Positions 31,126 through 39,858 of a stretch of 64,000 bases of DNA are shown here, in pieces (positions within the stretch are counted from its first letter, which is position 1; the number at the start of each line of letters is the position of its first letter). Source of the DNA: Streptomyces violens (GTDB lineage: Bacteria; Actinomycetota; Actinomycetes; Streptomycetales; Streptomycetaceae). Location of the stretch: the NCBI RefSeq assembly GCF_000717745.1, contig NZ_JOBH01000005.1:62001-126000 (forward strand). The letters run 5' to 3'. Below the pieces are notes generated by a model, which ran no database searches, was not told where the DNA came from, and saw nothing but the letters and a program-made list of their open reading frames with translations. Made by a program: the position numbers and the translations under genes.

Positions 31126-32694
31126 TCAGTGGAAGAAGTGGCGTGTGCCCGTGAAGTACATCGTCACGCCCGCCTTCTTCGCGGCCTCGATGACCAGCTC
31201 GTCGCGGACCGAGCCGCCGGGCTGGGCGACGGCCTTCACGCCGGCCTCGGTCAGGACCTCCAGGCCGTCGGGGAAGGGGAAGAACGCGTCGGAGGCGGCG
31301 TACGAGCCGCGCGCCCGCTCCTCACCCGCGCGCTGCACCGCGAGCTTCGCGGAGTCCACGCGGTTGACCTGGCCCATGCCGACGCCGACCGTGGCGCCGT
31401 CCTTCGCGAGCAGGATCGCGTTGGACTTCACGGCGCGGGAGGCGCGCCAGGCGAAGGCCAGCTCGGCGAGCTCGTCGGCGGAGAGCGCCTCGCCGGTCGC
31501 GAGGGTCCAGTTCGCCGGGTCGTCGCCGTCGGCCTGCAGACGGTCGGTGACCTGGAGCAGCGCGCCGCCGTCGATGGCCTTGACCTCGACCGGGTTCGCC
31601 GGGGCCTCGGGGGCGCGCAGCACGCGGATGTTCTTCTTCTTGGTGAGGGCCTCCAGCGCGCCGTCCTCGTAGTCCGGAGCGACGATGACCTCGGTGAAGA
31701 TCTCGGCGACCTGCTCGGCCATCGCCTTGCTGACCGGGCGGTTGACGGCGATCACGCCGCCGAAGGCGGACAGCGGGTCGCACTCGTGGGCGCGGCGGTG
31801 CGCCTCGGCGACGTCCGCGCCGATCGCGATGCCGCAGGGGTTGGCGTGCTTGATGATCGCGACGCAGGGCTCGGCGTGGTCGTACGCGGCACGGCGCGCG
31901 GCGTCCGTGTCCGTGTAGTTGTTGTACGACATCTCCTTGCCGTGCAGCTGCTCGGCGTCGGCGAGGCCGCCCTTGCCGTCCACGTAGAGCGCGGCGCCCT
32001 GGTGCGGGTTCTCGCCGTACCGCAGGACGTTCTTGCGCTCGTAGGTGGCGCCGGTGAAGGACGGGAAGCCGCTGTCGTCCGCCGCCGCGTAGTCGTCGGC
32101 GAACCAGGAGGCGACGGCCACGTCGTACGAAGCGGTGTGCTGGAACGCCTCGGCGGCCAGCCGCTTACGGGTGGCGAGGTCGAAGCCGCCCTCGGAGGCG
32201 GCGGCGAGCACGTCCTCGTAACGCTGCGGGTTGACGACGACGGCCACCGACGGGTGGTTCTTGGCGGCGGCGCGGACCATCGACGGGCCGCCGATGTCGA
32301 TCTGCTCGACGCACTCGTCCGGGGTCGCGCCCGAGGCGACGGTCGCGGCGAACGGGTAGAGGTTCACGATCACCAGGTCGAACGGCTCGACGCCCAGGTC
32401 GGCGAGCTGCTGCTGGTGGTCCTCCAGGCGCAGGTCGGCGAGGATGCCGGCGTGCACCTTCGGGTGCAGCGTCTTCACGCGCCCGTCCAGGCACTCGGGG
32501 AAGCCGGTCAGCTCCTCGACCTTGGTCACGGGGACGCCGGCCGCCGCGATCTTCCCTGCGGTGGAGCCGGTCGACACGAGCTGGACGCCCGCCGCGTGCA
32601 GCCCCTTCGCCAGCTCTTCCAGCCCGGTCTTGTCGTAGACGCTGACCAGCGCGCGGCGGATGGGCCGCTTGGTACCTTCGGCGGTCTCGGTCAC
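31126..32694 (-). CDS. purH: Bifunctional AICAR transformylase / IMP cyclohydrolase
   Basis: This 522-residue enzyme performs the last two steps of IMP synthesis. The N-terminal MGS-like cyclohydrolase domain (about residues 10-150) has [15 protein letters not shown] and [13 protein letters not shown]. The C-terminal transformylase domain has the KHANPCG substrate motif and ends GTRHFFH. It uses 10-formyl-THF from FolD. The GTG start overlaps the purN stop by four bases (GTGA), so the two purine genes are translationally coupled. Confidence 0.97.
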   Translation of the reverse strand: MTETAEGTKRPIRRALVSVYDKTGLEELAKGLHAAGVQLVSTGSTAGKIAAAGVPVTKVEELTGFPECLDGRVKTLHPKVHAGILADLRLEDHQQQLADLGVEPFDLVIVNLYPFAATVASGATPDECVEQIDIGGPSMVRAAAKNHPSVAVVVNPQRYEDVLAAASEGGFDLATRKRLAAEAFQHTASYDVAVASWFADDYAAADDSGFPSFTGATYERKNVLRYGENPHQGAALYVDGKGGLADAEQLHGKEMSYNNYTDTDAARRAAYDHAEPCVAIIKHANPCGIAIGADVAEAHRRAHECDPLSAFGGVIAVNRPVSKAMAEQVAEIFTEVIVAPDYEDGALEALTKKKNIRVLRAPEAPANPVEVKAIDGGALLQVTDRLQADGDDPANWTLATGEALSADELAELAFAWRASRAVKSNAILLAKDGATVGVGMGQVNRVDSAKLAVQRAGEERARGSYAASDAFFPFPDGLEVLTEAGVKAVAQPGGSVRDELVIEAAKKAGVTMYFTGTRHFFH

Positions 32695-33350
32695 GGGATA
32701 ACTACCTTTCGTCCCTCAGTGCGGTAGCCGTTACGGGCCAGACGCCCCACGACATCGACGAGCAGCGAACGCTCGACTTCCTTGATCCGCTCGTGCAGCG
32801 CGGATTCGTCGTCCTCGTCCCGGACCTCGACCACGCCCTGGGCGATGACCGGACCGGTGTCGACGCCGTCGTCGACGAAGTGGACGGTGCAGCCGGTGAC
32901 CTTCGCGCCGTACGCGAGCGCGTCGCGTACGCCGTGGGCACCGGGAAAGCTGGGCAGCAGCGCGGGGTGGGTGTTCACCACGCGGCCGCCGTACCGGGCC
33001 AGGAACTCCTTGCCCAGGATCTTCATGAAGCCCGCCGAGACGACGAGGTCCGGCTCGTACGCGGCGGTCGCCTCGGTGAGCGCCAGGTCCCACGCGGCGC
33101 GGTCGGCGTGGTCCTTGACCCGGCAGACGAACGTCGGCAGCCCGGCGCGCTCGGCGCGCTCCAGGCCGGCGATGGCCTCCCGGTCGGCGCCGACGGCCAC
33201 GATCTCGGCGCCGTACGCCTCCGCGCCCTGCTCGGCGATGGCGTCCAGCAGCGCCTGGAGATTGGTGCCGGAACCGGACACCAGCGCGACGATCCGGGCC
33301 GGGCGGCCCGGCCGGGCGGGCGCGGGGACGGTGAGGGGGGAGGGAGCCAC
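32691..33350 (-). CDS. purN: Phosphoribosylglycinamide formyltransferase
   Basis: This 219-residue enzyme formylates GAR with 10-formyl-THF, the third step of purine synthesis. Family marks are the phosphate loop [24 protein letters not shown], the catalytic region [15 protein letters not shown] and [15 protein letters not shown]. It is slightly longer than E. coli PurN because of a Pro/Ala-rich N-terminus of about 18 residues. A GTG start is used. It heads the purNH unit. Confidence 0.96.
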   Translation of the reverse strand: MAPSPLTVPAPARPGRPARIVALVSGSGTNLQALLDAIAEQGAEAYGAEIVAVGADREAIAGLERAERAGLPTFVCRVKDHADRAAWDLALTEATAAYEPDLVVSAGFMKILGKEFLARYGGRVVNTHPALLPSFPGAHGVRDALAYGAKVTGCTVHFVDDGVDTGPVIAQGVVEVRDEDDESALHERIKEVERSLLVDVVGRLARNGYRTEGRKVVIP

Positions 33351-33614
33351 GGCGGTTCTTTCTCGGTCTCGCGAGGTTTGTGTGGTCGTACAAGGCCGTG
33401 GGTACCGGAAATCCGGGGAACCCTACGAAGGCGCCGACCGTCAGCAACGATACCGGCACACCGAGCGGCCCCCACGGGACGGGGGCGGACGCGGAAGGTA
33501 GCGTCGGGCGTAAGACCGCAAGTGATCTGTGCAGATCGCGTGTGATTCGTGCTGGACCCGCCGCCGGACGGACGGCCCGGCGAACGGACGAGACAAGGGG
33601 AAGACGCACCTCAG

Positions 33615-34598
33615 ATGACGGACCGACGCCGCCGGGCGGCCCTCCTTCTCGCCCTGCCCGCCACCGCTCCCGGGTCGGCGGTGCTGCTGCCGCGCGAGCG
33701 CAAGCCGTCACCGTCCTCCCCGGAGGGCGCTTCCGGGGACGGACGGGGTGCGGGGGCGGGCGGCCAGGACGGCCGCGACCGGGACCGGGACAACCCCTTC
33801 GCCGCGCCACCGGCCGGGACGCCCGACCGGGAATGGCGCCCCCGCCACGCGCACTCGGGACATCCCGAGGACTCCGGGGACTCCAAGGACTCCGGGCACG
33901 GCCCCGAGGGCTCTTCCGGTTCCTCCGGCTCCTCCGGCGAGCACGACGGCCGGCATGCCTGGGGCAGCCAGTGGAGCAGCAAGCAGCCGGGGCGCCAGGG
34001 CGGCGGATTCGGCAGCCGCCCCGGACGCGGCGGCCCGGAGGGACCGGGCGGCCCCGGCGGCCCCGGCCAGACCGGACTGCGCTGGGACCCGACCGACCCG
34101 GCCCAGCGGCGGGCGCGCTACGCGCTGCTGTCGGGCATGTGGGCGTTCTTCTTCTCGCTCTTCAGCCTCCCGGAGATCGCCCTGCTGCTCGGCGCGCTGG
34201 CGCTGTACTGGGGCATCAGCGCGCTGCGCGCCAAGCCGCGCGCGGGCAAGCCGGGCCAGGGCAAGACGGAGGGCGCGAAGGCCACGGCGGCGGACATCGG
34301 GATCGGCAGGCCCTCGCACGAGCCGGAGACCACGACGGCGGGACCGCCGCACGCGACCGCCGGGAACACGGGTACGCCCGCGGCCTACGGCAGCACCCGG
34401 CCGCAGACCACGGCGGCGGTGAGCGGGCTGGTCACGGCGTGCCTGGCGCTGTGCATCGTGGCCGCCGGCTTCACGCTCCAGCTCGTGTACAAGGACTACT
34501 ACACCTGCGTCAACGACGCCCTCACCCAGTCCGCCCGGCACTCCTGCGAAAAGCTCCTCCCGGAGCAACTCCGGCCGATCCTCAGCGTGCAGGAATAA
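33615..34598 (+). CDS. Membrane protein with disordered Ser/Gly/Pro-rich N-terminal half
   Basis: This 327-residue protein starts MTDRRRRAALLLALP, perhaps a short signal or membrane segment. It continues with a low-complexity region rich in Ser, Gly, Asp and Pro (SGDSKDSGHG, SSGSSGSSGE). Two hydrophobic segments follow, at about residues 168-198 (WAFFFSLFSLPEIALLLGAL) and 267-288, like DUF4190-type membrane proteins. The short C-terminal tail has two cysteines (YTCVND, HSCEKL). No function can be assigned. It is divergent from purN and convergent with the DUF6350 gene. Confidence 0.75.
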   Translation: MTDRRRRAALLLALPATAPGSAVLLPRERKPSPSSPEGASGDGRGAGAGGQDGRDRDRDNPFAAPPAGTPDREWRPRHAHSGHPEDSGDSKDSGHGPEGSSGSSGSSGEHDGRHAWGSQWSSKQPGRQGGGFGSRPGRGGPEGPGGPGGPGQTGLRWDPTDPAQRRARYALLSGMWAFFFSLFSLPEIALLLGALALYWGISALRAKPRAGKPGQGKTEGAKATAADIGIGRPSHEPETTTAGPPHATAGNTGTPAAYGSTRPQTTAAVSGLVTACLALCIVAAGFTLQLVYKDYYTCVNDALTQSARHSCEKLLPEQLRPILSVQE

Positions 34599-34619
34599 GG
34601 CTCACAGAGGGCACGCGGG

Positions 34620-35987
34620 TTACGAGCGGAGTTTCGGCAGCGGCGAGCGGCCGGGTGTGTGCCACAGGTGCCACTCGCGCAGGAGCAGTGCGCCCGGTAC
34701 GGCGACGGCCGCCGTCCAGCCGGTCGCTGCCGCGCCCGTGAGCCACCAGCTCGGGCCGACGTGCCGGAGCGCGGCGGTGCCGAGTGCGCCGCCCGCCGCG
34801 CCCGCGAGCACGGCGGCCCCGGCCCCGCACACCAGTGCCGCGAGTGCCGCGACCGTGGCGGTGGCCCGGCGGTTCCAGCGCAGCAGCCGGGCCTCGGGCC
34901 CGCGCGCGGGCCGCGCCGCGTACCAGGCGGCGGCCGCCCCCGCCGCGACGGGCCCGACGGCCGCCGCCCAGGTCAGCGGGGACCCGGCGGCCTCCTGCGG
35001 GACCGCGTCGAGCAGCGGGAAGGGCGGCAGGCCCGCCGGGTAGCCGGCGGCGCCGAGCGGGCCGACCGTGCTGCCGGCGCCGAGCGTGAAGCCGGGGCCC
35101 AGCGCGTACGCGGCGCCCCAGACGGCCGCGTTCGGCAGCAGCAGGAGGCAGACCAGCAGGACCGTGCCGCGGCCGGGCCAGTCCGGGGCGACATGGAGGA
35201 GGTCGTGGCGCACGGCGCCCGCGTGCCACACCAGACCGGTCAGGACCAGCAGCGCGCCCGTGGCGAGCAGCACCGCGCCGGCCGCACACGCGGCGCGCAG
35301 TGCGGCGGCGCACCGGGGCGGGGCGAGCGCCGCGCGCACGCCGGGCGGCAGTCCGGCCCAGACCCGCCGGGCGCGCGCGGGCAGCGGCAGTACGGCGCGC
35401 AGCCCGACCGTGCGCGCCGCCACCACGGTCACCGTGCCCGCGGCGGTGAGCGGCACGCACAGCAGCGCGCTGACCGGCGCGACCCGCAGCGCCCCTGACG
35501 CGGCGTACGCCACGGCGGCCGCGGCGGTCAGCAGGTATCCGCCGAGGAACCGGCCGAGTACGGCGCCGGGGGAAGCGGGGCGGCGCAGCGGTCCCGTACC
35601 GCGCGCATGCCGTCGCGGCCCGCCCTCCGCCGCCGACAGGGTGCGCTGGGCGCAGCGGTACAGCAGCCATACGGGCACGGCGACGAGGAGCAGTGGCGTC
35701 ACGCCCACCGGCACGGCGGCCGCGCCGGGCCCCGCCGTCCGTACGAGGTCCGCGCCGTGCGCGAGCAGCCACAGGTCGGCGGCGATGTGCAGCGCGCCGG
35801 AGGGGCTGCCGGCGGCCGGCGCCGGCGCGACGATCCACAGGAGGAGGACGGAGACGGTACAGACGCCGAGGCCCAGCCCGGCGGTCACCACCCCCGCGAG
35901 GAACGCGCCGCCGGTCGTGGTGGCGGGCTGCGCGGCGGCCCCGCCCGGCGCGGCCGCCGTCGGTCCGTTGTCGGTCGTCTGGCTCAC
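34620..35987 (-). CDS. DUF6350 (PerM-like) polytopic membrane protein
   Basis: This 455-residue protein has roughly ten hydrophobic helices with very little soluble sequence. It matches the actinobacterial DUF6350 family, whose mycobacterial member PerM supports cell division under stress; that role here is inferred. It lies beside purNH, as DUF6350 genes commonly do. GTG 35987 is chosen as the first start before the conserved membrane region. It is divergent from the sigma-like gene across 75 bases. Confidence 0.8.
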   Translation of the reverse strand: MSQTTDNGPTAAAPGGAAAQPATTTGGAFLAGVVTAGLGLGVCTVSVLLLWIVAPAPAAGSPSGALHIAADLWLLAHGADLVRTAGPGAAAVPVGVTPLLLVAVPVWLLYRCAQRTLSAAEGGPRRHARGTGPLRRPASPGAVLGRFLGGYLLTAAAAVAYAASGALRVAPVSALLCVPLTAAGTVTVVAARTVGLRAVLPLPARARRVWAGLPPGVRAALAPPRCAAALRAACAAGAVLLATGALLVLTGLVWHAGAVRHDLLHVAPDWPGRGTVLLVCLLLLPNAAVWGAAYALGPGFTLGAGSTVGPLGAAGYPAGLPPFPLLDAVPQEAAGSPLTWAAAVGPVAAGAAAAWYAARPARGPEARLLRWNRRATATVAALAALVCGAGAAVLAGAAGGALGTAALRHVGPSWWLTGAAATGWTAAVAVPGALLLREWHLWHTPGRSPLPKLRS

Positions 35988-36062
35988 GCCGCCATGCTGC
36001 CAACAACACCCGTTTCCGCTACGCAGCGGGCGAATACCGGACGTGTCGCCCAAGATACGTTT

Positions 36063-36923
36063 ATGGGATTTACAACCCGGACAGCCCGAAAGTCCCAGCA
36101 GCCCCGCTCGCCCGGGAAGGGCCCCGGCCCGGCTGACGTACCGTCACCCGCGATCGGTGACGTGCCGTCACCCGCGGCCGCCTTCGACGCGCTGTACGTC
36201 CGGCACGCGCCGGCGCTCGCCCGGCAGACGTTCCTCCTCACCGGACGGCCGCACCTCTCCCGCGAGGCCGTCGAGTGGGGCTTCCACCTCGCCTGGCAGC
36301 GCTGGCCGGAAGTGGCCAGGGACCTCGACCCGGCCGGCTGGGTGCGGGCCGCGGCACACGAGTACGCGCTCTCCCCCTGGCACCGCTTCCGCCCCAGCGC
36401 CCGCCGCTCCCCCGTGAAGGCGCCGGGCACCGGCAGGCCCGATCCGCTGCTGGCCGCGCTGCTGCGGCTGCCCGCGCCCTACCGCCGCGCCCTGCTGCTG
36501 CACGACGCCGTCGGCCTGGGGCTGGCCGAGACCGCGGCCGAGATCGAGGCGAGCACGCCGGCCGCGCACGGGCGGCTCACGCATGCCCGCGAGGCGCTGG
36601 CCGGGCGGCTGCCGGAGCTGGGGCTGGCCGGCGAGCCGCCGGCCCGGCAGCGGGAGATTCTCTGCGAGCGGCTGGCGCGGCTGGCGGCGGCGCATCCGGT
36701 ACGGACGGCGTCAGCGCGTGCCGTACGGACCGGCAGCGAGCGCAGCACCCGGCGGATGACGCGCAGCGCGATCGGGCTGACCGGGCTGATCGTGGCGGTC
36801 ACGGCCGCCTCCTTGTGGGCGGGGACCGGCGAGCGGTACGTCCAGCCGCCCATGCAGCCCGGCGTGCCCGCGGGCCCGGCCGGTGACGCGCACGCCGAAC
36901 ACGACCCGCAGCACCGCCCCTGA
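36063..36923 (+). CDS. Sigma-70-like (ECF-type) protein with C-terminal transmembrane segment
   Basis: This 286-residue protein has a sigma region 2-like segment (about residues 40-105, FDALYVRHAPALARQTFLLT). A region 4-like segment follows at about 127-180, where YRRALLLHDAVGLGLAETAA is followed by EIEASTPAAHGRLTHAREAL. It then has an added C-terminal part with basic residues, one transmembrane helix (about 235-253) and a short His/Pro-rich outer tail. The region 2 helices look degenerate, so it may not be an active sigma factor. Possible roles are membrane-held regulator or anti-sigma-like protein. Confidence 0.75.
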   Translation: MGFTTRTARKSQQPRSPGKGPGPADVPSPAIGDVPSPAAAFDALYVRHAPALARQTFLLTGRPHLSREAVEWGFHLAWQRWPEVARDLDPAGWVRAAAHEYALSPWHRFRPSARRSPVKAPGTGRPDPLLAALLRLPAPYRRALLLHDAVGLGLAETAAEIEASTPAAHGRLTHAREALAGRLPELGLAGEPPARQREILCERLARLAAAHPVRTASARAVRTGSERSTRRMTRSAIGLTGLIVAVTAASLWAGTGERYVQPPMQPGVPAGPAGDAHAEHDPQHRP

Positions 36924-36970
36924 CGCGCGATCCGCAGCACCGCCCTGACGCGCGGTCCGGAACAGACGAA

Positions 36971-37009
36971 CGCGGACCCGTACACCCCCCAAGGGAGTAC
37001 GGGTCCGCG
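36971..37009. terminator. Hairpin between the sigma-like gene and sucD
   Basis: A 13-bp perfect inverted repeat (cgcggacccgtac at 36971-36983, complement 36997-37009) with a 13-base loop lies between the convergent genes, 57 bases beyond the sucD stop. Confidence 0.7.
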
Positions 37010-37065
37010 CTCGGAAAAGCTACGCGCACGCCACGTCAGGGACGCAGCGCCGCGCCGCGCCGGAT

Positions 37066-37950
37066 TCAGCCGGCGAGCAGCTCACGGGCGAGCTCGGCGG
37101 TCTCGGTCGGGGTCTTGCCGACCTTGACACCGGCGGCCTCGAGGGCCTCCTTCTTCGCCTGGGCGGTGCCCGAGGAGCCGGAGACGATGGCGCCGGCGTG
37201 GCCCATGGTCTTGCCCTCGGGGGCGGTGAAGCCCGCGACGTAGCCGACGACCGGCTTCGTCACGTTCTCCTTGATGAAGTCCGCCGCGCGCTCCTCGGCG
37301 TCGCCGCCGATCTCACCGATCATGACGATCAGGTCGGTGTCGGGGTCCGCCTCGAACGCCGCGAGGGCGTCGATGTGGGTGGTGCCGATGACCGGGTCGC
37401 CACCGATGCCGACGGCCGACGAGAAGCCGATGTCACGGAGCTCGTACATCATCTGGTACGTCAGCGTGCCGGACTTCGAGACCAGGCCGATGCGGCCCGG
37501 CTTCGTGATGTCGCCCGGGATGATGCCGGCGTTGGACTGACCCGGGGTGATGAGACCGGGGCAGTTCGGGCCGATGATGCGGGTCTTGTTGCCCTTGGAC
37601 TTCGCGTACGCCCAGAAGGCGGCGGAGTCGTGGACGGCGATGCCCTCGGTGATCACGACGGCGAGCGGGATCTCGGCGTCGATGGCCTCGATGACGGCGG
37701 CCTTGGAGAAGGCCGGCGGCACGAAGAGGACGGAGACGTTGGCGCCCGTCTTCTCCATGGCCTCCTTGACCGAGCCGAAGACCGGTACGGAGGTGCCGTC
37801 GAAGTCGACCTCGGTGCCGGCCTTGCGCGGGTTCACGCCGCCGACGATGTTCGTGCCGTCACCCAGCATGAGCTTGGTGTGCTTCATGCCCGTGGCACCG
37901 GTCATGCCCTGGACGATGACCTTGCTGTCCTTGTTGAGGAAGATAGCCAT
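37066..37950 (-). CDS. sucD: Succinyl-CoA synthetase alpha subunit
   Basis: This 294-residue subunit binds CoA and carries the phosphohistidine of the TCA-cycle enzyme that makes ATP or GTP from succinyl-CoA. Motifs include the CoA-binding [22 protein letters not shown] and the active-site His region [13 protein letters not shown]. It lies 21 bases after sucC on the same strand, and the two subunits form the enzyme. Length is normal. Confidence 0.97.
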   Translation of the reverse strand: MAIFLNKDSKVIVQGMTGATGMKHTKLMLGDGTNIVGGVNPRKAGTEVDFDGTSVPVFGSVKEAMEKTGANVSVLFVPPAFSKAAVIEAIDAEIPLAVVITEGIAVHDSAAFWAYAKSKGNKTRIIGPNCPGLITPGQSNAGIIPGDITKPGRIGLVSKSGTLTYQMMYELRDIGFSSAVGIGGDPVIGTTHIDALAAFEADPDTDLIVMIGEIGGDAEERAADFIKENVTKPVVGYVAGFTAPEGKTMGHAGAIVSGSSGTAQAKKEALEAAGVKVGKTPTETAELARELLAG

Positions 37951-37971
37951 TGTTCTGGAGTCCCTCTTCCC

Positions 37972-39150
37972 TTACTTCGCAGCCGCGAGCTCGGCGGCCT
38001 TGTCGGCCGCGCCGTCCATGGTGTCCACGCGCTGCACGAGCGGGTGGTTCGCGTCCGACAGGATCTTGCGACCCAGCTCCGCGTTGTTGCCGTCCAGGCG
38101 GACGACCAGCGGCTTGTTGACGTCCTCGCCCTTGGACTTCAGCAGCTCCAGGGCCTGCACGATGCCGTTGGCGACCTCGTCGCAGGCGGTGATGCCACCG
38201 AAGACGTTGACGAACACGGACTTGACGTCCGGGTCGCCGAGGATGATCTCCAGGCCGTTCGCCATGACCTCGGCGGAGGCGCCGCCACCGATGTCGAGGA
38301 AGTTGGCGGGCTTGACGCCGGAGTGCTTCTCGCCGGCGTACGCGACCACGTCGAGGGTGCTCATGACGAGGCCCGCGCCGTTGCCGATGATGCCGACCTG
38401 GCCGTCGAGCTTGACGTAGTTCAGGCCCTTGGCCTTGGCGGCAGCCTCGAGCGGGTTGGCTGCGGCCTTGTCCTCGAGGGCCTCGTGCTCCGGCTGGCGG
38501 AACTCGGCGTTGGCGTCCAGGGACACCTTGCCGTCCAGCGCCAGGATGTCACCGGAGGCGACCTTGGCGAGCGGGTTGACCTCGACGAGGAGCGCGTCCT
38601 CGGCGACGAAGGTGTCCCACAGGGTCACCATGACCTCGGCGACCTTCTCGGCGACCTCGGCCGGGAACTTCGCCTGGGCGACGATCTCGCGGGCCTTCTC
38701 GATGGTCACACCCTCGATGGAGTCGACCGGGACCTTCGCGAGGGCCTCGGGGGTCTTCTCCGCGACCTCCTCGATGTCCATGCCGCCCTGCACCGAGGCC
38801 ATGGCCAGGAAGGTGCGGTTGGTGCGGTCGAGGAGGTACGAGACGTAGTACTCCTCGAGGATTTCCGGAGCGGTCTCCGCGATCATCACCTTGTGGACCG
38901 TGTGGCCCTTGATGTCCATCCCGAGGATGTCCGTCGCGCGGGCGACGGCCTCGTCCGGGGTCGCGGCCAGCTTCACGCCGCCGGCCTTGCCGCGGCCGCC
39001 GACCTTCACCTGGGCCTTGACGACCGACTTGCCGCCAAGACGCTCGGTCGCCTCGCGGGCCGCCTCAGGCGTGTCAATGACTTCACCGGCCAGCACCGGT
39101 ACACCGTGCTTGGCGAAGAGGTCCCTCGCCTGGTACTCGAACAGGTCCAC
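37972..39150 (-). CDS. sucC: Succinyl-CoA synthetase beta subunit
   Basis: This 392-residue ATP-grasp subunit starts at GTG giving [19 protein letters not shown]. It has the nucleotide-binding [15 protein letters not shown], the EVNPLA metal site and the C-terminal [16 protein letters not shown] phosphate-binding region. It pairs with SucD to form succinyl-CoA synthetase. Its upstream region is unusually long (708 bases to the next gene) and contains CRP-like repeats. Confidence 0.97.
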   Translation of the reverse strand: MDLFEYQARDLFAKHGVPVLAGEVIDTPEAAREATERLGGKSVVKAQVKVGGRGKAGGVKLAATPDEAVARATDILGMDIKGHTVHKVMIAETAPEILEEYYVSYLLDRTNRTFLAMASVQGGMDIEEVAEKTPEALAKVPVDSIEGVTIEKAREIVAQAKFPAEVAEKVAEVMVTLWDTFVAEDALLVEVNPLAKVASGDILALDGKVSLDANAEFRQPEHEALEDKAAANPLEAAAKAKGLNYVKLDGQVGIIGNGAGLVMSTLDVVAYAGEKHSGVKPANFLDIGGGASAEVMANGLEIILGDPDVKSVFVNVFGGITACDEVANGIVQALELLKSKGEDVNKPLVVRLDGNNAELGRKILSDANHPLVQRVDTMDGAADKAAELAAAK

Positions 39151-39330
39151 GCGCGTCCGTCCCTTTGCTAATCAAGTAGCCCGCGAGTCGTGGTGATCGC
39201 GGATTCGTTGTCTGCGCGGGCGTGCCGCGAAGGCAGGGTGACAACGCAGTCACAGCAAGGGCGTACATCGTCAGCCGGTACGCGGCATGTCCGTCTCGCA
39301 GGTTATCCCCGCGGCAGCGACCCTCCTAAA

Positions 39331-39371
39331 TCACAGATCACACTGCGGCGGTGATTACTGTCACAGATCAC
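39331..39371. repeat. Direct repeat of TCACAGATCAC, 30-base period
   Basis: The 11-base sequence tcacagatcac occurs at 39331-39341 and again at 39361-39371, exactly 30 bases (about three helical turns) apart. The second copy forms part of the CRP-like palindrome. It could be a pair of regulator sites for sucC or for the eCIS genes. Confidence 0.5.
39350..39365. promoter_or_regulatory. Putative CRP-family binding site upstream of sucC
   Basis: The 16 bases ggtgattactgtcaca fit the E. coli CRP pattern TGTGA-N6-TCACA with one mismatch. They also fit, as I recall it, the Streptomyces Crp pattern GTG-N6-GNCAC exactly. The site lies 200 bases upstream of the sucC start. Binding is not shown by sequence alone. 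Confidence 0.4.
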
Positions 39372-39858
39372 GCGGACGGAGGCGCGCGTCACACCGGCCG
39401 GCCGGACTCGGCCGGATCTCGACGGTGGCCCGCACCACCCCCTCACACGGAGTACACCCGTCCGCTGCCGGACCTCCCCCCGCGGCGCGCAACCGATGAC
39501 CGGTATGCACCGGGGCGACCCGCTCACGGCCGATACGGCCCGGACACCCAGCGCGGCCGGCCGCTTACCGGGCCGCACCGGCCCACACAACTCCTTCGCA
39601 AAAGCTGACCGGAACGCATCCTTGACCCTCCAACTCACAGCCTTGGAGACTGCGTTGTGCACTTACGCATCAGGAGTCACAGGCCGGCGCCGCAAGCGGC
39701 GGCCTGGTCCCGGAAGACCGAAACTCGCCGGGGCGGACGGGGGAGACTGATGAGCAGTGCGCGGCCGCGTAGGGGCGCGGTGGCGTCGGCTTGGCCACCT
39801 CCTCCCCACCTCCCTCTTGGTGCCCTCTTACTCGGTGCCTGAAGGGATTGGAGGGGGA

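Larger units (their letters stand above)
39151..39858. other. 708-base divergent region between sucC and the eCIS locus
   Basis: No gene is supported here; short open frames show no family character and have poor starts. The left part holds the sucC promoter and a cluster of TCACAGATCAC repeats with a CRP-like palindrome. The right part must hold the eCIS promoter. A GGAGGGGGA ribosome-binding site ends directly before the sheath start. The stretch marks the border between core genome and the particle locus; no integrase, tRNA or obvious attachment repeat was seen. Confidence 0.5.

Noticed and set aside
39287..39750. Short open frames in the sucC-eCIS gap as extra genes
   Set aside because: They lack ribosome-binding sites, family similarity and typical codon bias, and lie over likely regulatory sequence.
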